Source: an uncultured Bacteroidales bacterium (GTDB lineage Bacteria; Bacteroidota; Bacteroidia; Bacteroidales; Paludibacteraceae). From it: a stretch of 64,000 nt of DNA. Of this stretch, positions 15,179-24,371 are shown one piece after another. The position numbers were made by a program, and so were the translations under genes. The notes under the pieces are model-generated. The model made no database searches and was not told where the DNA came from. It worked only from the letters and a program-made list of their open reading frames with translations. Numbering within the stretch: position 1 is the stretch's first letter; every line of letters begins with the position of its first letter. The stretch covers positions 1 through 64,000 of the forward strand of contig ONEG01000007.1 of the NCBI GenBank assembly GCA_900316845.1, written 5' to 3'.

Positions 15179-18100
15179 ATGAATATGAGACAATATATAG
15201 CGAGAATGGTCTGCGGGGTGATGATGATCGCCGCAGCGATAGGTAGCAGTTCCGGACAGGAGTTGATACGTGACGAACAGACGGTAACAATCTGTCCGGG
15301 TGATAACTTCATCTGGCGCGGTCATGCGTACAAAGAGTCCTACCGATATGTAGAGATCGAGAAGGACAAGGATGGTGTGGACAGCGTGGAGCATATCCTG
15401 AACCTGACGGTAAGGTATATCCCGGAGACACGTATCACTCGTACCATCTGCGCAGGTGGCAGTTACACGTTCGGCGACAGGACACTGACGGAGAGCGGCA
15501 TCTACACGTACACGTTCCATGAGACGGGTTGCGACTCGGTGGTTCAGTTATCGCTGAACGTGATCGACGAAGACACGATCAAGTACGTGCATCACCTGAT
15601 GGAAGGCGAGCAGTATGTATGGCACGACTCGACCTACAGCGAGACCGGCGTAGCATATTTCACCTCGACGAACCGTTTCGGTTGCGACTCGACGGAGATG
15701 TTGATCCTGACGGTCAATCACGTAGATACGATTGATACGGTAGCTATCATCTGTCCGGGCGAGACGTTCGAATGGCACGGTATCCGTGCGTCGCAAAGCG
15801 GTACATTCACGAACGCAGAGCATCAGCCTAGCGGTGCGTTCAACTACTACAGGCTGCATCTGACGGTTCGGGAGTTAGCGATCGTCGATACGACGTTCAC
15901 TATATGCTCGGACGAGACAGTGAGTTTCCGGGGAAAGACCTACTCGCAGCCGGGTTATTACTACGACAAGGGCAGTTGCGACACGTTGTATCACCTGAAT
16001 ATACGGCAGATACCGTCGTTGCTGTATGAGACGCGTGCGAGCCTGAGCGCGAACGACAGTTACACCTGGACGTACTGGGAGAACGGAGTGGAGCAGACGC
16101 GTGTATTCACGGCACCGGGGACGTATGAATATGAGAACTTCAACGAGGAGACCGGTTGCGCGGACAAATGGCGGTTGATACTGACGAAAGACGAGACGAG
16201 TTACCATTTCGTAGAGAAAGAGACAATCTGCGAAGGCGAGGCATACAGTTGGCGCGGCAGGGGTAACCTGAGTGCGCAGATTGGCACAACGCATTATTTC
16301 GACTACTACACCACCCGTGCGGGTCAGGACAGTATCTACGAGTTGGTACTGACGGTACGGCCGAGGAAATACTCGGTAAGGCAGGTGGTGTTCTGCGGCG
16401 AGACGAGTTGGAAAGGTGTGCGATATGACCACTCGTTCGTAGCCTACGACACGATCAGTTCGAATTTAGGCTGCGACTCGATCATCCGCATCAATTTCGA
16501 CAAAGCGTCGTCCTTCTTCTCGCACGACACGGCGACGATCGTTCAGGGCGAGACCTTGGAATGGCACGGTATCTATATCAACACAGACGGTCTGTACCGC
16601 GATCAGCACGTGAACCAATACGGCTGCGACAGTATCTATGAGATAGGCGTAGGCGTTATTGCCGCTCCGCCGCAGACGAACCTGTACACGACGCAGTTCA
16701 CGATATGCGAAGGCGAGGTCTATAAATGGCGCGGCAAGGAGTACATGACCGGCGGGACGTATGTCGATACAGTCTATAAGGCGGGGTTGAATGAGATCGA
16801 CTCGATCTTCTCGCTGAAGCTGACGGTACGGGACAACTACAAAGACACGGTGGTGAACCATCTGTACACCTGCGGTCCTGAAGCGTTCATCCGCTATCAG
16901 GGTCAGGACTACTACGAAGACACGACGATCATCATGAACCTGCAGACGATCTACGGATGCGACAGTATCGTGAAGACCTATCTGCATTTCAATACGGCGT
17001 TGTACCTGAGCGACACGGTGAAGATCGCTTCAACGGAGCTGCCGTACCTATGGACGTATCGGTTAGCGGATATCCGGACTGACACGTTGCTGACCGGCGG
17101 AGGGACGTATAACCATGTGACGAAGGCGGAAGGCAGTTGCTATAACCGCGAGCAGTTGGTGCTGATCGTCTATCCGACGTACTTGTTTGAGCAAGACACG
17201 ACGATATGCGAGACGGATCTGCCGTTCTTCTGGGCGAAAGGTCCGATAGAGCATCAGTCCGACCCGTTGCAGCACGCTATCGGCACGACGCTGCAGTATG
17301 AATACCGCTACACGACGGTCAACGGCACGGACAGCATCTACCGTCTGAGGCTGACGATCAGCGAGCAGCCGAAGCGCGTGGTACACTACCATATATGCGA
17401 AGGCGAGAACCTGCGTATCAACGGCATCAATTACAACGACGCGGAGTACCTGCCGGGGCAAGTGTATCGCGACACGACGTACCGGTCGAGCTCGGAAGAG
17501 AACGTATGCGACAGTATGATCATCACGGAGGTGGAGAAACAAGCCGTGACGCGGCATTACGAGACGAAGATACTGGATTACGATCAGTCATTGCCGTATA
17601 TATGGCACGAGAAAGAGGTGAATCAGTTAGGTCTGACGCCGGATACGATTGAGTCGAGTGATCCGAACGAGTGTTACCAGATAGAGTTCCTGAACCTCGT
17701 ACAAGAGCAGCGCGAATCCAAGACATTATGCCAACTGGACACCGCCAATAATCCGGAGGCATTCGTATGGCGTGATTATGATTTGAAGAACGCGACGAGC
17801 GGCATTTTCAGGGATACGGTCTTCGACGCGACAGGCATGATCACGGACTTCCTCTCGCTGGATCTGACGATGAACATACCGGTGGACACGATGATCTTCT
17901 TGCGCGGATGTATGCCGGAAGGCGTGACGTTCAACGACAAGACGTATTTCAACGACACGATCCTGCGCGACACGCTGATGAGTTGCGACACAATTTATAC
18001 GCTGCATATCCAGGTAGGTCAGAACTACAACATCAATATAGTAGATACCATCTGCGAGCACGAGTTGCCGTATATCCTCGGTCGTCAGGACCCGCAAGAG

Positions 18101-21100
18101 ATATGGGCGGAAGGCGTTTATCCGCATAACGACACGACGGCGTTAGGTTGCGACTCGACGATCACGCTGACGCTGCGTATCATCCCGTCGCTGCCGAAGA
18201 GCGACTCGACTTTCCTTTGCGAAGACGAGATCAAGCAGAATCCCGTGGTGTTAGGTAACCTGGTCAATCCGACTTTTGCGCTCGGCAACGGCGGACAATA
18301 CGAGGGCGAATGGCAAGGCAAATGGCAAGGTGTCTCGTACCATAACGACACAATCGTCTATAACTGCGACAGCAGCTATTTCCACCATATCATCGTTCGT
18401 CCGAGCCAGAAGATGGTCAAGGACACGACTCTCTACCTGTGTCCGGGCGACACGTTACAGCTGTTCTACCCGCGTGACGACAGCACGTGGTTCTACAAAG
18501 ATACCGTTTATGAGGAGCACGTGCCGATGCCATCGACATGGACGGATGCGTTCCACCACTATACCTACGCCAACGACGCTTACAGCTGCGACAGTATTAC
18601 GAGATGGCATATCAAAGTGCTGCCGCGCGAGCAAGGCAAAGAGGAGAAGCATATCCTCTTAGGCGACTCGACGTGGTGGGGCGGCGCATGGCGTTACTAC
18701 ACGGGCGTGTATGACTCCATCGCTCCGGCGAAAGACACCTCGTCCTTCGGCGACACCTGTACGTATATCCGTCAGCTCTATCTGTACGTCGATACGGCGT
18801 ATTACTACCGCGACACGATAGACCTCTGCGCGAAGAAGAACCAGAGCCTGATGCACACCTGGTACGACGGGCATCAACAGTCGTTCACGGTAGGTAGTTT
18901 CGACATGGAGGCACGGCATTACACCGACTCGTTAGTGACCTACGACCGCCGCGACAGCATCTATGACCTTTGCGTGAACTACCGCATCATCCGCGACACG
19001 ATGCTCTTTGATACGATATGTCCGGGTGACTCCCTCCTGTTTGATCGTCATTATATCAAGGAGAACGACAACCTCACTATCCCGCAATATATCCGCACTA
19101 CGGGTATCTACCGCGACACCGTGACCGCCGTCAACGGCTGCGATAGTATCATCACGCTCTATCTCTATGTACGCGACCGCATCGTGACGATCCCGAAGAT
19201 CGTGGACATCGCCGACAGTGCTATCCCGTATCTCTGGGAACATCACTGGACAGGCGCAGACGGTCAGCCCAAAGACTCGACGCAACGGCTCAACGCTTCC
19301 GGCGAATATACGTTCCCTATGGAGAGCGTCCACGGATGCGACAGTATAGACAGTCTGGTTCTGCGAGTTCATAAGACATACAACATCCAGGAAGACACCC
19401 TCTATATCTGCCACGACCAGACGCCGTACACCTGGCAGGATCGCAACGACATCATCAACTCCGGCGACTACGCTTTCCATACCCTGACCTTCGACGGCTA
19501 CGACAGTACGCGGTATATCCGCATTGAGGTGCTGCCGATCCTGCGCACCTTGGTAATAGATACGATCTGCGAAGGCGACTCGCTGCGGTTCGGTCTGACG
19601 AAGATGAACCAGCCGCGGTTCTTGAAGGAGATCGGCGTTTATTACGACACGCTGACCAGCCATCAACACGGCTGCGACAGTATCATCGAGCTGCGACTGA
19701 ACGTCTATCCGACCTATCGGAAGCATAAGTTAGTGGACATCTCCGATCAGGAGCTGCCGTACATCTGGGAGCATATTCAGGGCGGTCAGGTGATCGGTAC
19801 TGAGATGCTGAACGGGTCCGGCGAATACGCTTACTATTTCACCACCCCATTCGGCTGCGACAGCGTGGACAGCCTCAGCCTGCGCGTGCATCAGACCTAC
19901 CGCATCAAGGACGACACCATCCGGATATGTAGCGACCAGACGCCATATACCTGGCACGATCATAATAATATCGCCGCCTCCGGCGAATATACGTACTTCG
20001 CCCGGACCCATGACGGCTACGATAGTATCCACACGGTCTATATAGAAGTCTCGCCGGTGAAGTACACAACGATTCCGGCGGCTATCTGCGAAGGCAGCTC
20101 GTATATGTTCCGGGGTCAGGCGCTGACAGCACAAGGCAACTACTACGACACGCTCACCACCGCAAACGGTTGCGACTCGATTGTGACCTTGGTACTGACG
20201 GTCAACAAGCCGTATTTCCACAACCGCACGGAGCATATCATCGAAGGCAACTCTGTGGAGTTCTTCGGCGAGAGCTACTCCGTTGCCGGCACATATACCC
20301 ACTACGGCGTGACGCCGACAGGTTGCGACAGTACGTCGGTACTGCAGCTGGTTGTGCATCCGTTGGTGGACACGACGGTGGTCGTTTGCTCGACCGATCT
20401 GCCGTATAGCTGGGTCAACAAATGGAACGGCCGGGTGACGCCGCTGTACGCCGCCGGCATCTACCGCAACGACACGACCTACGTAGGCGGCGAGCGGATG
20501 TTCTACGGCCTCCGACTCATCGTCAACCAGCCGACGGACACGACTATCTATCACGAGATATGCGAGGGAGACACGTACAACTTCAACGGCCGCGACCTGA
20601 CTGTCTCCGGCGAGTATCGCGACACCATCCGCAACGTGAACGGCTGCGACAGCGTGATGATCCTGCATCTGAATGTGCTCAAGAAATACTATAATTTCGT
20701 GGACCGCTCGATCTACGAGGGCGACACCGTGATGTTCCAAGATCAGGAGTACTCGACCTCCGGCGCTTATCCGGTTCGCTACACCTCGTCCTTCGGTTGC
20801 GACAGTATCATCGAGCTGCGACTGACCGTGATGCGTCTGTACGACGACTCGATCTCCGTCTGCGCGAACGCATTGCCGTATCTATGGCGCGGACAGACGA
20901 TATACGAGTCCGGCATCTACCGCGACACCGTTTATGACACCAACAACAAGCCTTCGGTAACGGGTCTGAAAGTGACGATCCTGCCGTTCGTCCACAAGGA
21001 AGAAGTGCTGCAGTTCTCAATGTGTGAGGGCGATTTCTATAAGTTCGGCGACTCGATCCTGACCAAGCAAGGCATCTACTACGACACCCTCACCGCCGCT

Positions 21101-23833
21101 AACGGTTGTGACTCGATCGTGATGCTCTCGCTCACGGTACACCCGACGAACTACTACTCTGATGTCCGCCGGATCTTCGAGGGCGACTCGGCGCTCTTCA
21201 ACGGCGTTTGGTACAAGGAGTCCGGTGTCTATGAATACCGTCTGACGAACGCTAACGGATGTACCGACACCTACCAGATGATCCTCACCGTCCTCAAGTC
21301 CTCCTACACGGACACTACTGCGGTCGTTTGTGACAAGGACCTGCCGTTCGTTTGGCGCGGATATGAGTACAACGAGTCCGGAGACTACTCGCTGCCGATC
21401 GCCTGGACCGACTCCTCGCGCGTGGTGAAGACCCTCCATCTGACCGTTTATCATACCTACTACGGCGAACGGAACATCGCTATCTGCGCAGGAGACACCT
21501 TCCTCTTCAGAGGCAATAAGTACTTCACCAGCGGAGAACTCTACGACACGATTCCGTCGCTCAACGGATGCGACTCGATCATCAAATATGTCATCAGCGT
21601 GCACCCCACGTTCGACAAACTCTTCGAGAAACATATATCCGACAAGGAGCCGTTTGATTTCCACGGTCGCTCGCTGTCGCAGACCGGTAACTACGAATGG
21701 ACCGGCAAGACCGTCAACGGTTGCGATAGTGTGGAGCACCTCAACCTCATCGTCCATCCGTCCTTCTTCCAGTCGGATACCTTGCATATCTGCCAGTCGG
21801 ATGATAACTACCCGTACGTTTGGCAAGATGAGAACGGACGAATCATCGGCACTTACAGCGAGTCCGGCGTCTATAATGACAGCGTGCTCACCGAGTATGG
21901 TTTTGATAGTGTCCACCAGATTGTGCTATACGTCCATCCGTCCTATCTCATCAACGAGCAGTACGAGATCGGCGAAGGCGAACACCTCAAGATCCACGGC
22001 CTGGATATATCCACCACCGGCGTGTACTACAACGACCTGCTCTCTATCCATGGTTGCGACTCGATCTACCACATCGTGGTGAACAAGAAACGTACGCGTG
22101 AGTTCTACCGCACGGCGGAGATATGCCAGGGCGATTACTATGAGTTCTTCGGCCGCAAGCTGACGCACACCGGCAACTATACCTACACCTCGCAGTACAA
22201 AGACAGTATTGTCTATCTCTCGCTGACCACCAAGCCGGTCTCTATCTCTGAGAAACGCATCGTCATCACCGACAAACAGCTGCCGTACATCTACGACGGA
22301 CGTCTCTACAATGCGATGGGCGTTTACTCCGACACTCTGGTGAACATACATGGCTGCGACTCTGTCAAGCGTCTCGTGCTGGTTGTCACCCAGCGTTACT
22401 CGGAGTGGGATCCGATGCCGCTCTGTCCGGGTTCGGAAGTGAAGATCGACGGCGAGGTCATCACCAAGGCCGGTCTCTACACCTTCGAGCGCCGCAGCCG
22501 TGTGACAGGAGAGATGGATAGCTTGTACCGCGTAGAGGTCTATGACGCTCCGGCGTTCGATTTCCCCGCGGAGACGAGGACCATCTGCGAAGGTGACACC
22601 TTTTATTACGCGGATAAGGCGCACACGCGCGCGGGACACTACGACTATATCCTCAAGACGATCAACGGATGCGACAGTATCCTCCATCTCGACCTGACCG
22701 TCAACCCGTCGTACCACTTCATCACCGACTCGACCATCGCCGACTATCAGTCTGTCCTTTGGCGTGGCAGGACCTATTTCGAGGAAGGCGATTACGACCG
22801 TACATGGCCTACCATCAAGGATTGCGATAGTACCTATACGCTCAGTCTGAAAGTGGTGGAGACCCTGCGCGACACGGCGACAGTCACCATCTGCTCCGGC
22901 CAGTCTTATACCTGGCGTGGAAAGACTTTTGAGGACGATGGCTTCTACGTAGATACCATCTGGCAACCGGAATCACGATTCTCTGCCATCTACGCGCTGC
23001 GACTCATCGTCGCCTACCCGACGAACATCGTCTCGGCTCGGACAGGAGACATCTGCGCGGACGCAGACGGATTCGACATCTTCTTCGAGTACTCGGGTCA
23101 GAAGCCGACACACTACAGCGTCTATTTCGATGCGCTCGCCAAACGCGAAGGATTTGAGGACATCATCAACGAGCCGCTCTACGGCGAGATGGTGGCGCAT
23201 ATCCAACTGCCGAAATTCAGCTCCATCGCCTATGAGACGCATCCGTATTACGTCCGCCCGGACTACTACACGTTGCATATAGCGCTCGATAACGGTGTTT
23301 GCGGTATCAGCCGTTCCGACAGCATCGAACTGCTCATCAAATACCCGAGCTGGATCATCGAGCAAAACTGGATGGATGTGGTAGCACCGCTGAAATCGGA
23401 ATACAACGGCGGATTCGAGTTCGCCAATACCGAGTGGTTCATCAACGGCGTGCAGCAGACGCAGGCTACCGCAGGATACCTCTACTCCACCGAACTCATC
23501 AAGGGAGACCAGGTGGTGATGAAGGCGACGCGTAAGGGCGAGAACTACTCCGTTCCGACCTGTCCGCTCTTCATCTCCGATCCAGTGACTACCGCCAACG
23601 ACGTACCGGTTATCGTCAACCCGACGCAGGCTCCGAAGACCCGACCGATCTTCAAAGTCACCGCACCGAAAGACGGACGCTACGAGGTTTACTCCGCTAC
23701 AGGAACGATCATCCAGAAGGGCACGCTCCATGCCGGAGAGACCGAGCTGACGCTCCCATCTACCAGCGGCATCTACTTCATCCGAGTAAAACAAGGCGAC
23801 GAGTGTTCAAGCCACAAAGTGCTGATCTTCTAA
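15179..23833 (+). CDS. Giant T9SS-secreted surface protein with about 45 Cys-containing repeats
   Basis: About 2884 residues from MNMRQYIARM (15179); the in-frame ATG at 15149 lies in the previous gene. Signal peptide (to about residue 28), then about 45 repeats averaging 56 residues. The consensus is roughly ICEGDxYxFxGxxLxxSGxYxDTL followed by NGCDSIxxLxLTV; the GCDS core occurs about 25 times intact. The last 80 residues are a type A T9SS sorting domain (GRYEVYSATGTIIQKGTLHAG ... GIYFIRVKQG). The product would cross the outer membrane through T9SS and be anchored or released at the surface. Each repeat has one Cys in ICxGD and one in GCDS, suggesting intra-repeat disulfides. A role in adhesion or gliding is inference. 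The frame is intact for 8.6 kb. Confidence 0.9.
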   Translation: MNMRQYIARMVCGVMMIAAAIGSSSGQELIRDEQTVTICPGDNFIWRGHAYKESYRYVEIEKDKDGVDSVEHILNLTVRYIPETRITRTICAGGSYTFGDRTLTESGIYTYTFHETGCDSVVQLSLNVIDEDTIKYVHHLMEGEQYVWHDSTYSETGVAYFTSTNRFGCDSTEMLILTVNHVDTIDTVAIICPGETFEWHGIRASQSGTFTNAEHQPSGAFNYYRLHLTVRELAIVDTTFTICSDETVSFRGKTYSQPGYYYDKGSCDTLYHLNIRQIPSLLYETRASLSANDSYTWTYWENGVEQTRVFTAPGTYEYENFNEETGCADKWRLILTKDETSYHFVEKETICEGEAYSWRGRGNLSAQIGTTHYFDYYTTRAGQDSIYELVLTVRPRKYSVRQVVFCGETSWKGVRYDHSFVAYDTISSNLGCDSIIRINFDKASSFFSHDTATIVQGETLEWHGIYINTDGLYRDQHVNQYGCDSIYEIGVGVIAAPPQTNLYTTQFTICEGEVYKWRGKEYMTGGTYVDTVYKAGLNEIDSIFSLKLTVRDNYKDTVVNHLYTCGPEAFIRYQGQDYYEDTTIIMNLQTIYGCDSIVKTYLHFNTALYLSDTVKIASTELPYLWTYRLADIRTDTLLTGGGTYNHVTKAEGSCYNREQLVLIVYPTYLFEQDTTICETDLPFFWAKGPIEHQSDPLQHAIGTTLQYEYRYTTVNGTDSIYRLRLTISEQPKRVVHYHICEGENLRINGINYNDAEYLPGQVYRDTTYRSSSEENVCDSMIITEVEKQAVTRHYETKILDYDQSLPYIWHEKEVNQLGLTPDTIESSDPNECYQIEFLNLVQEQRESKTLCQLDTANNPEAFVWRDYDLKNATSGIFRDTVFDATGMITDFLSLDLTMNIPVDTMIFLRGCMPEGVTFNDKTYFNDTILRDTLMSCDTIYTLHIQVGQNYNINIVDTICEHELPYILGRQDPQEIWAEGVYPHNDTTALGCDSTITLTLRIIPSLPKSDSTFLCEDEIKQNPVVLGNLVNPTFALGNGGQYEGEWQGKWQGVSYHNDTIVYNCDSSYFHHIIVRPSQKMVKDTTLYLCPGDTLQLFYPRDDSTWFYKDTVYEEHVPMPSTWTDAFHHYTYANDAYSCDSITRWHIKVLPREQGKEEKHILLGDSTWWGGAWRYYTGVYDSIAPAKDTSSFGDTCTYIRQLYLYVDTAYYYRDTIDLCAKKNQSLMHTWYDGHQQSFTVGSFDMEARHYTDSLVTYDRRDSIYDLCVNYRIIRDTMLFDTICPGDSLLFDRHYIKENDNLTIPQYIRTTGIYRDTVTAVNGCDSIITLYLYVRDRIVTIPKIVDIADSAIPYLWEHHWTGADGQPKDSTQRLNASGEYTFPMESVHGCDSIDSLVLRVHKTYNIQEDTLYICHDQTPYTWQDRNDIINSGDYAFHTLTFDGYDSTRYIRIEVLPILRTLVIDTICEGDSLRFGLTKMNQPRFLKEIGVYYDTLTSHQHGCDSIIELRLNVYPTYRKHKLVDISDQELPYIWEHIQGGQVIGTEMLNGSGEYAYYFTTPFGCDSVDSLSLRVHQTYRIKDDTIRICSDQTPYTWHDHNNIAASGEYTYFARTHDGYDSIHTVYIEVSPVKYTTIPAAICEGSSYMFRGQALTAQGNYYDTLTTANGCDSIVTLVLTVNKPYFHNRTEHIIEGNSVEFFGESYSVAGTYTHYGVTPTGCDSTSVLQLVVHPLVDTTVVVCSTDLPYSWVNKWNGRVTPLYAAGIYRNDTTYVGGERMFYGLRLIVNQPTDTTIYHEICEGDTYNFNGRDLTVSGEYRDTIRNVNGCDSVMILHLNVLKKYYNFVDRSIYEGDTVMFQDQEYSTSGAYPVRYTSSFGCDSIIELRLTVMRLYDDSISVCANALPYLWRGQTIYESGIYRDTVYDTNNKPSVTGLKVTILPFVHKEEVLQFSMCEGDFYKFGDSILTKQGIYYDTLTAANGCDSIVMLSLTVHPTNYYSDVRRIFEGDSALFNGVWYKESGVYEYRLTNANGCTDTYQMILTVLKSSYTDTTAVVCDKDLPFVWRGYEYNESGDYSLPIAWTDSSRVVKTLHLTVYHTYYGERNIAICAGDTFLFRGNKYFTSGELYDTIPSLNGCDSIIKYVISVHPTFDKLFEKHISDKEPFDFHGRSLSQTGNYEWTGKTVNGCDSVEHLNLIVHPSFFQSDTLHICQSDDNYPYVWQDENGRIIGTYSESGVYNDSVLTEYGFDSVHQIVLYVHPSYLINEQYEIGEGEHLKIHGLDISTTGVYYNDLLSIHGCDSIYHIVVNKKRTREFYRTAEICQGDYYEFFGRKLTHTGNYTYTSQYKDSIVYLSLTTKPVSISEKRIVITDKQLPYIYDGRLYNAMGVYSDTLVNIHGCDSVKRLVLVVTQRYSEWDPMPLCPGSEVKIDGEVITKAGLYTFERRSRVTGEMDSLYRVEVYDAPAFDFPAETRTICEGDTFYYADKAHTRAGHYDYILKTINGCDSILHLDLTVNPSYHFITDSTIADYQSVLWRGRTYFEEGDYDRTWPTIKDCDSTYTLSLKVVETLRDTATVTICSGQSYTWRGKTFEDDGFYVDTIWQPESRFSAIYALRLIVAYPTNIVSARTGDICADADGFDIFFEYSGQKPTHYSVYFDALAKREGFEDIINEPLYGEMVAHIQLPKFSSIAYETHPYYVRPDYYTLHIALDNGVCGISRSDSIELLIKYPSWIIEQNWMDVVAPLKSEYNGGFEFANTEWFINGVQQTQATAGYLYSTELIKGDQVVMKATRKGENYSVPTCPLFISDPVTTANDVPVIVNPTQAPKTRPIFKVTAPKDGRYEVYSATGTIIQKGTLHAGETELTLPSTSGIYFIRVKQGDECSSHKVLIF

Positions 23834-23872
23834 ATAATAAACCCCGCGAACAAAATCGCGGGGTTTATTATT
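23833..23872. terminator. Strong bidirectional terminator
   Basis: A 17-bp perfect stem AATAATAAACCCCGCGA / TCGCGGGGTTTATTATT (23833-23849 with 23856-23872) starts on the stop codon of the giant gene. T-rich tails on both strands let it also end nrdG transcription from the other side. It is followed by CTATCTACTATCTACTAT-type tandem repeats to 23925. Confidence 0.9.
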
Positions 23873-23927
23873 CCTATCTCCTATCTACTATCTACTATTT
23901 CCTATCTACTATCGGCCGCAGGCCGTC

Positions 23928-24371
23928 CTATTTCTTCCAAAAAGACGAAGTGATATCTTCCCATCTCTCCCCTACTCGCTTGTAGAGTCGTTGGTTCGTC
24001 TTCTCGCTTTTCAGACCGCCGAGCGACTCGATATACGGACCGATCTTCACATAATCAAACGGCCCATCGACTGCCGGCAAGTTCATACGTCCGGAGTACC
24101 ATGCGGCTTTCAAAGAGAGGCCCTTCGCCAACTCCGCTACCTCTTCCGGCGCTTGGTCGCCACCCATAAAAGCAACACAGGTGATGAGCCCCTGGTATTT
24201 TGCCACGAGCGCATCCAGAAGACCCTCATCCAGCTCCTCGCCGACATCCTCCCATAAGTGCCGGCTGTGGCATCCCGGGCAATGACAAGGACACCCGGAG
24301 AGGTTGAGCGCAAGCGTCACCTCCCCGGGAATCTCTTGAAAAACGATGTCGTAAGATGCTACTTTCAGCAT
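23928..24371 (-). CDS. nrdG: Anaerobic ribonucleotide reductase activating protein (radical SAM)
   Basis: 147 residues, close to the family length. The radical-SAM cluster motif CX3CX2C is in SGCPCHCPGCHSRHLW (about residues 26-41). The GGDQAPEE segment corresponds to the GGEP-type SAM-binding motif. It uses a [4Fe-4S] cluster and S-adenosylmethionine to form the glycyl radical on NrdD. Its start overlaps the nrdD stop by seven bases (ATGCTGA), so it is the second gene of the nrdDG operon. The pair supports deoxynucleotide synthesis without oxygen. Confidence 0.95.
   Translation of the reverse strand: MLKVASYDIVFQEIPGEVTLALNLSGCPCHCPGCHSRHLWEDVGEELDEGLLDALVAKYQGLITCVAFMGGDQAPEEVAELAKGLSLKAAWYSGRMNLPAVDGPFDYVKIGPYIESLGGLKSEKTNQRLYKRVGERWEDITSSFWKK

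Noticed and set aside
15529..23535. Long minus-strand and off-frame open frames inside the giant gene
   Set aside because: Shadows of a GC-rich repetitive coding frame; they have low-complexity Arg/Val-rich composition and no starts of their own.
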